Origin: Chitinophagaceae bacterium
GTDB taxonomy: Bacteria > Bacteroidota > Bacteroidia > Chitinophagales > Chitinophagaceae
Assembly (NCBI GenBank): GCA_024643645.1
Contig: JAHEMN010000020.1
Span: 1-35,559 of the forward strand
DNA length: 35,559 nucleotides
Direction of reading: 5' to 3'
In this document: positions 25,667-34,077 of the stretch, in pieces
Numbering within the stretch: position 1 is the stretch's first letter
How the letters are laid out: each line of letters starts with the position of its first letter
The notes under the pieces: model-generated
Told to the model about the DNA's origin: nothing
Seen by the model: only the letters and a program-made list of their open reading frames with translations
Database searches by the model: none
Program-made: the position numbers and the translations under genes

Positions 25667-26170
25667 TTATGCGCAAAGTTCAACTTTAAATGCCAGGCTA
25701 AAATAGGAGTAAAAATGTCCTTTTTCATTGCCAATATCATTTTGCCATTCATTACCAAAAGTAAATGGTTGTTGGGAGTGACTAGCTGCTTCTCCAATGC
25801 CAATTAAAGCATTTTCTGTTTGAAGTCTGAAGCCATATGTCAAATCTTTTTTCAACTCTACTGGCGAAAGGTGGAAACTGATCCAGCGGGCATCATCTCC
25901 TTTTTCAAAGAATAAAGATGAATTGCATATGGCTGGCCCCCAGGTTTGACTGGTAGGGTCAAATTCATGAAGACTCAGTGCAACATCACCCGGTTGCTGT
26001 ACAGTAGAAGAATAAACCTGAATATTATTTACTAATCCATCAGAAGGGCATTTGAATGTTTGTCCGGCTATATGATCATTAGGGTCTGTCTTTAAGTGTC
26101 CAACCCAAAGTGTAGTATTATTTTTTGTTTGACTCAAAATTGGATGGCTGTTTCGATTTGTAGTTTGCAT
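25667..26170 (-). CDS. Unrecognised 167-residue protein, probable beta-sandwich
   Basis: I do not recognise a named family. There is no signal peptide or membrane segment, so it is likely cytosolic or leaderless. The sequence reads as alternating beta strands: AGQTFKCPSDGLVNNIQVYS, DVALSLHEFDPTSQTW, WISFHLSPVELKKDLTYGFRL and FYSYFSLAFKVEL. The pattern 'GQTF-CP--G-V--I-V', then 'W--F-L-P--L---TYGFRL', recalls jelly-roll carbohydrate-binding-like modules, which is a guess from pattern only. Two cysteines near the middle and one at the extreme C-terminus. ATG start, monocistronic, with its own terminator. The upstream 430 nt is shared with divergent dnaB. Confidence 0.7.
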   Translation of the reverse strand: MQTTNRNSHPILSQTKNNTTLWVGHLKTDPNDHIAGQTFKCPSDGLVNNIQVYSSTVQQPGDVALSLHEFDPTSQTWGPAICNSSLFFEKGDDARWISFHLSPVELKKDLTYGFRLQTENALIGIGEAASHSQQPFTFGNEWQNDIGNEKGHFYSYFSLAFKVELCA

Positions 26171-26385
26171 AGTTGTCTTTTTAAGAAAAATGAATAAAGG
26201 TTTGATGGAAGATCTTGTTCAATTTGAATTGTATATGCTTATAACTGAAGCCAAAACAGACTTATTGCGGAGCAGCTGTTAAATATTAGCCATTATCGTA
26301 TTTTTTTATACACCCTTATGTGATTCTTCTGGGATTTTTACCATTTTTTTTTGCTAAATTGAATACGACTTTGGCGACTTCGAAA

Positions 26386-26394
26386 TGTGGATAA
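26386..26394 (-). promoter_or_regulatory. Perfect DnaA box (TTATCCACA)
   Basis: TGTGGATAA on the plus strand is the complement of the consensus TTATCCACA. It lies about 207 nt before the dnaB start codon. A weaker TTATACACC occurs about 75 nt to the left. A single box could be chance (about 0.27 expected per window this size on both strands under a uniform base model). Confidence 0.4.
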
Positions 26395-26452
26395 CTGATT
26401 TTTTTAAGTGCAGAATTGGTGCGAAAAGAAAAAGTTTTTTAAAAACAAATTT

Positions 26453-26466
26453 GTCTGGAAACAGAC
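26453..26466 (+). other. Small GNRA-type hairpin in the dnaB upstream region
   Basis: GTCTG-GAAA-CAGAC forms a 5-bp stem closed by a GAAA tetraloop, followed by CTTTATTTT. It could be a weak terminator or leader structure; the stem is short. Confidence 0.3.
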
Positions 26467-26600
26467 CTTTATTTTCGCTTAACTGACTGAGGAAATATTC
26501 CACTAACAAAGAGATAACTATTTCTTAAAATAAGACGGAAGGCTAACCCAAAGTCATTGGTAAAAAATCAATGGTATAACTATTTTATCGCCGTACAGAA

Positions 26601-28172
26601 ATGGATCTTACAAATATTAACAAAGACAGGAAGCAAAGGAGAAAGTCAACTCTCGATTTAGGAACAATGGTGTATGGCAAAGTGCCGCCTCAGGCAAAAG
26701 ACCTGGAGGAAGCAGTACTTGGTGCTATCATGCTTGAAAAAACAGCATTTGACACAGTTGTAGAGATACTAAAACCAGAATGTTTTTATGTAGAAGCACA
26801 TCAGCGTATTTACAGTGCCATGCAAAGCCTGTCAAATAAAAGTCAGCCGATTGACATTTTAACGGTTGCTGAAGAATTACGTTTCAAAGAGGAACTGGAA
26901 ATAATAGGTGGAGCCTACTATGTTACTAAATTGACCAATGCTGTTGTTTCTGCAGCCAATATTGAAGCACATTCAAGAATTATCCTGCAAAAATTCATTC
27001 AACGGGAGTTGATCCGCATCAGTGGAGAAATTATCGGTGATGCATATGAAGATTCTACAGATGTATTTGATCTGTTAGATGACGCAGAAACAAAATTATT
27101 TGAAATCACTAATAATCACCTGCGGAAAAATTTTGATACCATTGATTCTGTTCTTGTAAAAACGATTCAACGGATTGAAGACCTCAGGCATAAAAATGAG
27201 GATGTAACCGGTATACCAAGTGGTTTCCCTTCATTGGATAGAGTTACATATGGCTGGCAACAAACAGATCTGATCATATTAGCTGCAAGGCCTGCTGTTG
27301 GTAAAACAGCCTTCGCTCTAAATCTTGCCCGCAATGCTGTAATGAGTGCATCGAAAAAAACTCCCGTTGCATTATTTTCTTTAGAAATGAGTGCCGGTCA
27401 GTTAGTACAACGTATTCTGTCAGCTCAAAGTGAGATTTGGCTCGAAAAAATTGCCAGGGGTAAGCTAGAAGAGCATGAAATGAAGCAATTGTATGCCCGA
27501 GGTATTCAGGAACTGGCACAGGCTCCTTTATTTATAGATGATACTCCAGCTTTGAACATTTTTGAATTAAGGGCTAAATGCCGTCGTTTAAAAAATAAGC
27601 ATGATATCGGGTTGATCATTATTGACTACTTACAGTTGATGAGTGGTACCGGCGAAAATCGATCAAGCAACCGTGAGCAGGAGATCAGTAACATATCCCG
27701 TAACCTGAAAGCATTGGCAAAAGAATTAAGTGTGCCGATCATTGCATTATCGCAGTTAAGCCGTGCGGTAGAAACGAGAAGTGCCGGAAAAGATGGAAAT
27801 AAAATGCCGCAATTGAGTGACCTCCGTGAGTCAGGAGCTATTGAGCAGGATGCGGATATGGTTATGTTTCTGTATCGTCCGGAATATTATGATATTACCA
27901 CAGATGCAATGGGGGAAAGTAATAAAGGAGAAACCCATGTTCGAATAGCCAAACACCGTAATGGTTCATTGGAAACAATTAAATTAAAGGCATTATTGCA
28001 TATACAGAAGTTTGTAGAAGATGATGGTGGTACATTCGGTGGTACCGGTTTAGGTAGCAATTGGAAGCCTGTAAGCGATATTGATGGAGAAGGCGGAGCG
28101 AAGGTGTTTATACAAACAGGAAGTAAGATGAATGATTCTTCAGATTATGATGATGACGATAATCCATTCTGA
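26601..28172 (+). CDS. dnaB: Replicative DNA helicase DnaB
   Basis: A 523-residue hexameric helicase that unwinds DNA at the replication fork. The N-terminal helical domain begins at PPQAKDLEEAVLGAIMLE. The RecA-like C-terminal domain has Walker A ARPAVGKTAF, Walker B LIIIDYLQLM and LSQLSRAVETR, plus DLRESGAIEQDADMV and the arginine-finger region. There is no intein. The protein has an extended tail rich in Gly/Asp ending DDDDNPF, which resembles the SSB C-terminal tip. ATG start. Terminator hairpin immediately after the stop. Confidence 0.97.
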   Translation: MDLTNINKDRKQRRKSTLDLGTMVYGKVPPQAKDLEEAVLGAIMLEKTAFDTVVEILKPECFYVEAHQRIYSAMQSLSNKSQPIDILTVAEELRFKEELEIIGGAYYVTKLTNAVVSAANIEAHSRIILQKFIQRELIRISGEIIGDAYEDSTDVFDLLDDAETKLFEITNNHLRKNFDTIDSVLVKTIQRIEDLRHKNEDVTGIPSGFPSLDRVTYGWQQTDLIILAARPAVGKTAFALNLARNAVMSASKKTPVALFSLEMSAGQLVQRILSAQSEIWLEKIARGKLEEHEMKQLYARGIQELAQAPLFIDDTPALNIFELRAKCRRLKNKHDIGLIIIDYLQLMSGTGENRSSNREQEISNISRNLKALAKELSVPIIALSQLSRAVETRSAGKDGNKMPQLSDLRESGAIEQDADMVMFLYRPEYYDITTDAMGESNKGETHVRIAKHRNGSLETIKLKALLHIQKFVEDDGGTFGGTGLGSNWKPVSDIDGEGGAKVFIQTGSKMNDSSDYDDDDNPF

Positions 28173-28173
28173 T

Positions 28174-28198
28174 CTGCCTGTTTGCAAAGGCAGTTTTT
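28174..28198 (+). terminator. Intrinsic terminator after dnaB
   Basis: CTGCCT (28174-28179) pairs with AGGCAG (28188-28193) around an 8-nt loop, followed by TTTTT. It begins 1 nt after the dnaB stop codon. Confidence 0.75.
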
Positions 28199-28224
28199 AG
28201 ATTACCGATTTAAGATTTTAGATT

Positions 28225-28250
28225 TGTCCTGTATTAAACAGGACATTTTT
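28225..28250 (+). terminator. Second hairpin with T tract, just before rsmE
   Basis: TGTCCTGT (28225-28232), loop ATTAA, and ACAGGACA (28238-28245), followed by TTTTT. It ends 13 nt before the rsmE ATG. It could be a back-up terminator for dnaB or a leader element of rsmE. Confidence 0.65.
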
Positions 28251-28263
28251 ATTTAAAGAATTT

Positions 28264-28971
28264 ATGGCACTACCTTTTTTTTATATCAGTGATTATGATG
28301 GTATTCAAAAAGAGTTTGTTTTGAATGAAGAAACATCAAAGCATATTGTGCAGGTTTTGCGAATGAAGAGTGGTGAATGGTTGAATCTTTCTGATGGATC
28401 AGGCAATTTATTTACTTGTGAAATAACAGAAGCTCATAAGAAACATTGTGGTGTCAGAATAATGGAAACAAGGACTCTTAAAGGAAAACCTAGAAATATT
28501 TCAATAGCAATATCGATCATTAAGAATTCAAACCGGTTTGAATGGTTTTTAGAAAAAGCAACTGAGATCGGAGTGTCAGAAATCATTCCATTGATTTGTG
28601 AAAGAACAGAAAAAGAAAAATTCAGGTATGATCGTATGCAGGGAATTTGTATCAGTGCTATGCTGCAAAGCCAACAGGTTTGGTTGCCGGTATTACACGA
28701 ACCTAAAGATTTTGAAAGTTTTATTAAAGAATCAGAAGTTGAAAATAAATTTATTGCTCATTGCACTCATGCCGATAAAAAGGAATTGTCAGGTTTTAAA
28801 TTTTCTGATGCTGTAAATTTTCAAATATGTATTGGACCGGAAGGTGATTTCACTCTTCCCGAAATTGAGTTGGCCTTACAAAATAATTTTATTCCTGTTA
28901 GTTTGGGCGAAACAAGATTGAGGACAGAAACGGCAGGAGTGGTAGCTGCTGCTTTACTTTGCCAGATCTGA
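28264..28971 (+). CDS. rsmE: 16S rRNA (uracil1498-N3)-methyltransferase RsmE
   Basis: A 235-residue SPOUT-family methyltransferase that makes m3U1498 in 16S rRNA of the small subunit. An N-terminal PUA-like domain (SKHIVQVLRMKSGEW) is followed by the SPOUT knot with FEWFLEKATEIGVSEIIPL, the AdoMet loop IGPEGDFTLPEIEL and the C-terminal LGETRLRTETAGVVAA. Length and motifs are normal. ATG start. Its 3' end overlaps the convergent terC gene by 18 nt. Confidence 0.96.
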   Translation: MALPFFYISDYDGIQKEFVLNEETSKHIVQVLRMKSGEWLNLSDGSGNLFTCEITEAHKKHCGVRIMETRTLKGKPRNISIAISIIKNSNRFEWFLEKATEIGVSEIIPLICERTEKEKFRYDRMQGICISAMLQSQQVWLPVLHEPKDFESFIKESEVENKFIAHCTHADKKELSGFKFSDAVNFQICIGPEGDFTLPEIELALQNNFIPVSLGETRLRTETAGVVAAALLCQI

Positions 28972-29760
28972 GTTTTCGATTTCTTCTACTTTTAATACAG
29001 GTTCATTTAGTTCCACTACTCTTTTCACCTTCATTCTTTTTCGCATCGTCATATTTAAAACTTCCACAATAAAAGAGAAAGCCATTCCGAAATAAATATA
29101 ATTTTTAAGATGCAGCTGGTGAGCTGCCTCACTGTCCCATCCTTCAATAATTAAACTAAGTCCGATCATAACAAGAAAAGACAATGCCAGCATTTTAAGT
29201 GTTGGATGTTTATGAATGAATGCTGCAATACCTGTGCTGAATAAAAACATTATTGTCATTGCTATTACAACTGCAGCGATCATGATCTCAACATATTTAG
29301 CTGTACCACCGGCAGTGATTATACTGTCAAAAGAGAATACGGCGTCTATCAACATTATCTGACCAATAGCATATCCCATTGAAATGCCAATATTTTTTTT
29401 ACTCGAAACATTAGGGTCTTCACCTTCCAGTTTATCATGAATTTCTTTTACCGATTTATACATTAGAAATAAACCGCCTAAGATCATCACAATACTTGCC
29501 AGATCGAATCCTTTACCGCCAATCTCAAAAACTGATTTGCCTTTTTGGCGTAATAACCAACCTAAGCCAAGCAGCATAAGGCTTCTTGATATAATACCTG
29601 TTACCATCCATATGCGTCTGGCAAATTTTTGATCTTTCTCTTTTTTTAATCTGTTTAAAATAATACTTACGAATATTACATTGTCAATACCCAATACTAC
29701 TTCAAGTATTACAAGAATAACAAAGCTAATAAGGCTTTCACTGGTAAATAAATGTTCCAT
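28954..29760 (-). CDS. TerC family integral membrane protein
   Basis: A 268-residue polytopic inner-membrane protein with 7-8 hydrophobic helices. The conserved acidic motifs are EVVLGIDNVIFVSI near the N-terminus and DAVFSFDSIITA in the middle. TerC-family proteins are associated with tellurite resistance and, in several bacteria, with manganese export or metal loading of exported proteins; the exact role here is unknown. It starts 7 nt after pyrD ends, so it is in one operon with pyrD. The 3' end overlaps rsmE by 18 nt, convergently. The C-terminal tail is charged and cytosolic. Confidence 0.92.
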   Translation of the reverse strand: MEHLFTSESLISFVILVILEVVLGIDNVIFVSIILNRLKKEKDQKFARRIWMVTGIISRSLMLLGLGWLLRQKGKSVFEIGGKGFDLASIVMILGGLFLMYKSVKEIHDKLEGEDPNVSSKKNIGISMGYAIGQIMLIDAVFSFDSIITAGGTAKYVEIMIAAVVIAMTIMFLFSTGIAAFIHKHPTLKMLALSFLVMIGLSLIIEGWDSEAAHQLHLKNYIYFGMAFSFIVEVLNMTMRKRMKVKRVVELNEPVLKVEEIENSDLAK

Positions 29761-29767
29761 TATATTG

Positions 29768-30802
29768 TTATAAATTTTTGCAAATCCGTTTTACAATTGC
29801 TGGGCCTTCATATACAAACCCTGTCCATACCTGAACAAGCGAAGCACCAGCATTCAACTTTTCTTTTGCATCATTGGTTGTAAAAATTCCACCACTGGCA
29901 ATTACTGGTATTTGCCCATTTGTTCTTTCTGAAATATATTTTACAATTTCTGTACTTCTCTTTTGCAAAGGTAATCCGCTTAAACCCCCGGCACCAATAA
30001 TCTCCAGTTTCGATTTAGTAGTTGTCAATTGTTCTCTACTGATGGTTGTATTTGCTGCTACTAATCCATCTAATTTTATTTCAATTGCAAGATCGATCAC
30101 ATCATCTATTTGTTCTTTCGTAAGATCGGGTGCAATTTTTAATAGAATAGGTTTTGGCTGATCTAACGGTTTATTTATTTCTTGCAGATGAGTTAATATT
30201 TTTTTTAATGCATCTTTTTCCTGTAATTCTCTTAATCCCGGAGTATTGGGTGAACTTACGTTGACGACAAAATAATCTACGTAAGGATGTAATTTTTTAA
30301 AACAAATTTCATAATCTTTCCAGGCTTCCTCATTGGGAGTTACTTTATTCTTGCCAATATTTCCACCTATTATAAGTTTTGAATTACTTTTTTTCTCTTT
30401 CCACTCTTTTAATCTAATAGTTACTACCTCTACTCCCTCATTATTAAAACCCATTCTGTTAATGAGTGCTTTATCTTTTGGTAAGCGGAATAATCTTGGT
30501 TTTTCATTTCCTGCCTGCGGCAATGGGGTTACAGTGCCAATTTCAACAAAGCCGAAACCTAAGCATTCCAGTTCTCTCAGATACCTTGCATTCTTATCAA
30601 ATCCGGCACCAAGCCCAACCGGGTTCTTAAAATTCAATCCTAAGAAAATTGTTACCGGAAAGGAAGAAGGAGGGGAAAAGCACCATTTCAGAAACCTTCT
30701 TTTAAAACCGATACTACAAGCTAATTTCAACAAGTTCATTGATGAATAATGCACCCATTCCGGAGAAAAAAGAAAAAGAATACTGCGCAGTAGTTTATAC
30801 AT
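29768..30802 (-). CDS. pyrD: Dihydroorotate dehydrogenase (quinone), class 2
   Basis: A 344-residue membrane-associated flavoenzyme of pyrimidine biosynthesis that oxidises dihydroorotate to orotate and reduces quinone. The N-terminal amphipathic/hydrophobic extension (YKLLRSILFLFSPEWVH) marks class 2. FMN-binding NPVGLGAGFDKN follows. The catalytic base is a serine (S184 in NVSSPNTPGL) rather than the cysteine of class 1. The C-terminal IPVIASGGIFT and GASLVQVWTGFVYEGP bind the FMN phosphate. ATG start; the near-consensus TATCTTCG (30812-30819) is the best promoter candidate. Operon with terC. Confidence 0.96.
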   Translation of the reverse strand: MYKLLRSILFLFSPEWVHYSSMNLLKLACSIGFKRRFLKWCFSPPSSFPVTIFLGLNFKNPVGLGAGFDKNARYLRELECLGFGFVEIGTVTPLPQAGNEKPRLFRLPKDKALINRMGFNNEGVEVVTIRLKEWKEKKSNSKLIIGGNIGKNKVTPNEEAWKDYEICFKKLHPYVDYFVVNVSSPNTPGLRELQEKDALKKILTHLQEINKPLDQPKPILLKIAPDLTKEQIDDVIDLAIEIKLDGLVAANTTISREQLTTTKSKLEIIGAGGLSGLPLQKRSTEIVKYISERTNGQIPVIASGGIFTTNDAKEKLNAGASLVQVWTGFVYEGPAIVKRICKNL

Positions 30803-30911
30803 AATTGGTAGCGAAGATAATTGAACTTTACCGGCTGTTTTTGGTTGATAATGATAGACTCTTTACTTTTGGTATAGAAAGTTGCATAAACAACTTATTT
30901 GGTTCGTAGTA

Positions 30912-30964
30912 AATGGTTCATAGTTTATTTCTAATAAGATACTTGCTATTTACCATGAACTATT
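30912..30964. repeat. Imperfect inverted repeat upstream of the thiolase gene
   Basis: AATGGTTCATAGTTTAT (30912-30928) and ATTTACCATGAACTATT (30948-30964) are complementary at 13 of 17 positions, with a 19-nt spacer. This resembles a degenerate intergenic hairpin repeat. It lies 25 nt before the thiolase ATG. Confidence 0.5.
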
Positions 30965-30989
30965 AAACTTCAACAAATAACTTAATATC

Positions 30990-32168
30990 ATGCAGGAAGC
31001 ATACATCGTAGCCGGATACAGAACCGCAGTAGGAAAATCAAAAAGAGGTGGATTTCGTTTTTATCGTCCGGATGATCTGGCGATTGAAGTGATTAAAGGA
31101 TTAATGGCATCAGTTCCTCAACTGGAGTCAAAAAGAGTTGATGATGTATTGGTTGGAAATGCAGTACCCGAAGCAGAACAAGGATTGCAATTTGGTCGTA
31201 TCATTTCTGCAAGAGCTTTAGGTATCGATGTGCCGGGTGTAACGGTTAATCGTTATTGTGCTTCAGGATTAGAAACAATTGCAATGGCAACAGCCAAGAT
31301 AAGAACTGGTATGGCGGAGTGCATTATAGCAGGTGGTACAGAAAGTATGAGTTTGGTTCCAACAGCTGGTTGGAAAACAGTACCTTCTTATTCCATCGCA
31401 AAAGATGATCCTGATTATTATTTAAGTATGGGATTAACTGCCGAGGCTGTTGCAAAAGATTTCAAGATCAGCCGGGAAGATCAGGATGAATTTTCATACA
31501 ACTCACATCAAAAAGCAATAGCAGCCATTGAAAAAGGATATTTTAAATCAGGAATACTTCCTATCAATGTTGAAGAGATCTATCTTGATGCAAAAGGAAA
31601 GAAGCAGAAAAGGAATTATATAATGGATACCGATGAAGGCCCTAGAGCTGATACTTCACTGGCTGCATTAGCAAAATTAAAACCCGCATTTGCTGCCGGA
31701 GGTGTAGTTACTGCCGGTAATTCTTCTCAAACATCAGATGGTGCAGCTTTTGTGATAGTAATGGGTGAGAAGATGATGAATGAATTAGGTTTAAAACCTA
31801 TTGGCAGGTTAGTGAATAGTGCTGTGGCCGGTGTGGATCCTAGAATTATGGGTATCGGTCCTGTTGCTGCAATTCCTAAAGTATTGAAACAATCGGGGAT
31901 GAAACTTGCTGATATTGATCTGATAGAGTTGAATGAGGCATTTGCTTCTCAGGCTCTGGCAGTTATCAGAGAAGTTGACCTTGACCCGGCCAAAGTAAAT
32001 ATTAATGGTGGTGCCATAGCATTAGGTCATCCACTCGGATGTACAGGTTGTAAACTTACCATCCAGAACCTGGGCGATATGAAAAGGCTCAATAAAAAAT
32101 ATGGTATGGTGACAGCATGTGTTGGGGGGGGCCAGGGCATTGCTGGTATTATTGAAAACCTTCAATAA
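30990..32168 (+). CDS. Acetyl-CoA C-acyltransferase (thiolase)
   Basis: A 392-residue thiolase-fold enzyme. The nucleophilic cysteine is C90 ([10 protein letters not shown]), with the catalytic H347 in GHPLGCTG and the second cysteine C377 in [12 protein letters not shown]. All catalytic residues are present. It could be a degradative 3-ketoacyl-CoA thiolase (FadA-like) of fatty-acid beta-oxidation or a biosynthetic acetoacetyl-CoA thiolase. Bacteroidota fadA genes usually sit beside a 3-hydroxyacyl-CoA dehydrogenase/hydratase and an acyl-CoA dehydrogenase; here none is adjacent. ATG start; monocistronic. Confidence 0.93.
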   Translation: MQEAYIVAGYRTAVGKSKRGGFRFYRPDDLAIEVIKGLMASVPQLESKRVDDVLVGNAVPEAEQGLQFGRIISARALGIDVPGVTVNRYCASGLETIAMATAKIRTGMAECIIAGGTESMSLVPTAGWKTVPSYSIAKDDPDYYLSMGLTAEAVAKDFKISREDQDEFSYNSHQKAIAAIEKGYFKSGILPINVEEIYLDAKGKKQKRNYIMDTDEGPRADTSLAALAKLKPAFAAGGVVTAGNSSQTSDGAAFVIVMGEKMMNELGLKPIGRLVNSAVAGVDPRIMGIGPVAAIPKVLKQSGMKLADIDLIELNEAFASQALAVIREVDLDPAKVNINGGAIALGHPLGCTGCKLTIQNLGDMKRLNKKYGMVTACVGGGQGIAGIIENLQ

Positions 32169-32377
32169 ATCTTTCTTTTCTATTCTTCATTTTCCTTAAA
32201 AGGGAAAAGAATCTTAATTAACTTACATTGTCAATTTTGAAGTAGGATATGCAATAATCCGTTTTCTGACTTGTATTTCTACTATTAATATTGAATTTCC
32301 TTATTATTTATTATAGCTCATTAAACTATTCAGCAATATTTACATCACAGATATTCAGCTGAAACAAAACCATAATT

Positions 32378-34051
32378 ATGGACAGAAGAGATTTTTTAAC
32401 TGCAAAACGCCGTAAGGCTAAAGCAGTTCAGGATACTGCTCCTATTCAAACTTTTCGTACAAACTCTGGTATCAATACTTATACAGGTCTATGGACAGAG
32501 AATGAAATCGTTCATTTATTGAAAAGGACCATGTTTGGTGCAACGAAAGCCGACATTTCCTATTTCAAAACAAGGACGCTGAATCAGGCTGTAAATGAGT
32601 TATTAAATCCTACTGCTCCTGATCCGGCATTACCGGTAAAAGAATATACAACTTCAACTCAACCGGGTACACCTGATGGTAATATTGCTCAGGGAAGTAC
32701 ATGGGTTAATGATATCAATAATGATGGAACAGTTCAGTCACAACGGAGAGCTTCATACAAAAAATGGTTTACCGGAAATTTGATCAATCAGGATAGAAGC
32801 ATCCGTGAAAAACTGATCATGTTTTTGATCGATCATTTTGGAAATGAAGCATCTGATGTAGGTAATGCTAATTGGATCTATCAGCAACATATGTTGATAC
32901 GCCAAAATGCTCTGGGCAATTATAAAAACCTTATTACTAATATAACGAAGGATATTGCCATGCTTCGCTATTTAAATGGTTATCTTAACCAGGCATCGGC
33001 ACCCGATGAGAATTATGCAAGGGAATTAATGGAGCTGTTTACATTAGGAAAAGGAAAAGATTCAAAGTATACAGAAAATGATGTTAAAGAAGCTGCTAAG
33101 GTTTTAACCGGTTGGCAAATAAATGGAACTACATACACAAGTTTTTTTAATGCTAACAGACATAGTACTGCCAATAAAACATTCTCCGCTTTTTTTAATA
33201 ATACGGTAATAACAGGACGTACGGGTGCTACTGCCGGAGATATTGAATTGGCGGATCTTGTGAATATGATCTTTGCCCAGCAGGAGGTTGCAAAATATAT
33301 AGTTAGAAAGGTCTATCGCTGGTTTGTGTACTATACCATAGATGATGCAACTGAGACAAACGTAATTACGCCTTTGGCTGAAATCTTCCGAACAAATAAT
33401 TATGAGATCAAACCGATGCTATCAGCTTTATTCAAAAGTGAGCATTTCTTTGATATGCTGAATAGAGGTTGTATGATCAAAAATCCTGCTGATCATGTAA
33501 TTGGTTCATTGCGGGAAATGAATGCGGCATTTCCTGTTTCTACTGATTGGAATACCAGTTATGGATTATGGAATACATTTTATTCATGGATGGTAACAAC
33601 CGGCCAGGATCTGCATGATCCACCCAATGTATCGGGTATGCCGGCATATTATCAGGAGCCTTCTTTTCATGAGTTATGGATCAATTCTGATTCATTGCCA
33701 AAAAGAAATCAGTTTACTGATATAATGATCAATACTGGTTATGTAAGAAATGGTTTCAGGGTAAGATTTGATTGTGTAGCATTTGCACAATCACTTACAA
33801 ATCCCGGTAATCCAAACGATCTGATTGATGAAGCTCTGTCTGTTTTTTTCAGAAATGATTTATTGATACAGACAAAAGCTCAGATAAAAACGCAGATTCT
33901 ATTGACAGGACAACAATGGGATTATTACTGGACAAATGCATGGGCTGCTTATATATCTAATCCGACCACAGCAAATTATAATACGGTGAATACAAGATTG
34001 AAAACATTAATACAATATTTTTTCAATTTGTCTGAATACCAGTTAGCATAA
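32378..34051 (+). CDS. DUF1800 domain-containing protein
   Basis: A 557-residue protein of the DUF1800 family, which is nearly always encoded next to DUF1501. Diagnostic segments include ENEIVHLLKRTMFGATKADI, IREKLIMFLIDHFG, the conserved NYARELMELFTLG and AAKVLTGW, and the later DPPNVSGMPAYYQEPS. The N-terminus (MDRRDFLTAKRRK) has a twin-arginine-like motif but no hydrophobic stretch after it. Biochemical function is unknown; the pair has been linked to surface or polysaccharide-related processes only by context. ATG start; the DUF1501 gene follows after 26 nt. Confidence 0.92.
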   Translation: MDRRDFLTAKRRKAKAVQDTAPIQTFRTNSGINTYTGLWTENEIVHLLKRTMFGATKADISYFKTRTLNQAVNELLNPTAPDPALPVKEYTTSTQPGTPDGNIAQGSTWVNDINNDGTVQSQRRASYKKWFTGNLINQDRSIREKLIMFLIDHFGNEASDVGNANWIYQQHMLIRQNALGNYKNLITNITKDIAMLRYLNGYLNQASAPDENYARELMELFTLGKGKDSKYTENDVKEAAKVLTGWQINGTTYTSFFNANRHSTANKTFSAFFNNTVITGRTGATAGDIELADLVNMIFAQQEVAKYIVRKVYRWFVYYTIDDATETNVITPLAEIFRTNNYEIKPMLSALFKSEHFFDMLNRGCMIKNPADHVIGSLREMNAAFPVSTDWNTSYGLWNTFYSWMVTTGQDLHDPPNVSGMPAYYQEPSFHELWINSDSLPKRNQFTDIMINTGYVRNGFRVRFDCVAFAQSLTNPGNPNDLIDEALSVFFRNDLLIQTKAQIKTQILLTGQQWDYYWTNAWAAYISNPTTANYNTVNTRLKTLIQYFFNLSEYQLA

Positions 34052-34077
34052 TATTCAATTTCATTTTAATTGATAAT

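Larger units (their letters stand above)
26171..26600. other. 430-bp intergenic region upstream of dnaB
   Basis: No ORF of note and no tRNA. It contains T-rich runs (26343-26352, 26399-26405), one perfect DnaA box (26386-26394), a small GTCTG-GAAA-CAGAC hairpin (26453-26466) and a CATTG/CAATG inverted repeat close to dnaB (about 26553-26572). It is the divergent control region of dnaB and the 167-residue gene. I find no exact TAnnTTTG box for either gene. Confidence 0.6.

Noticed and set aside
26171-26600. Region before dnaB as the chromosomal origin
   Set aside because: Only one perfect DnaA box and one weak variant are seen, without a box cluster or adjacent dnaA/dnaN. Reported as a regulatory candidate only.
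32182-32210. Possible terminator after the thiolase gene (TTTTCC/GGAAAA)
   Set aside because: The stem is weak and AT-rich with no T tract after it; not convincing.
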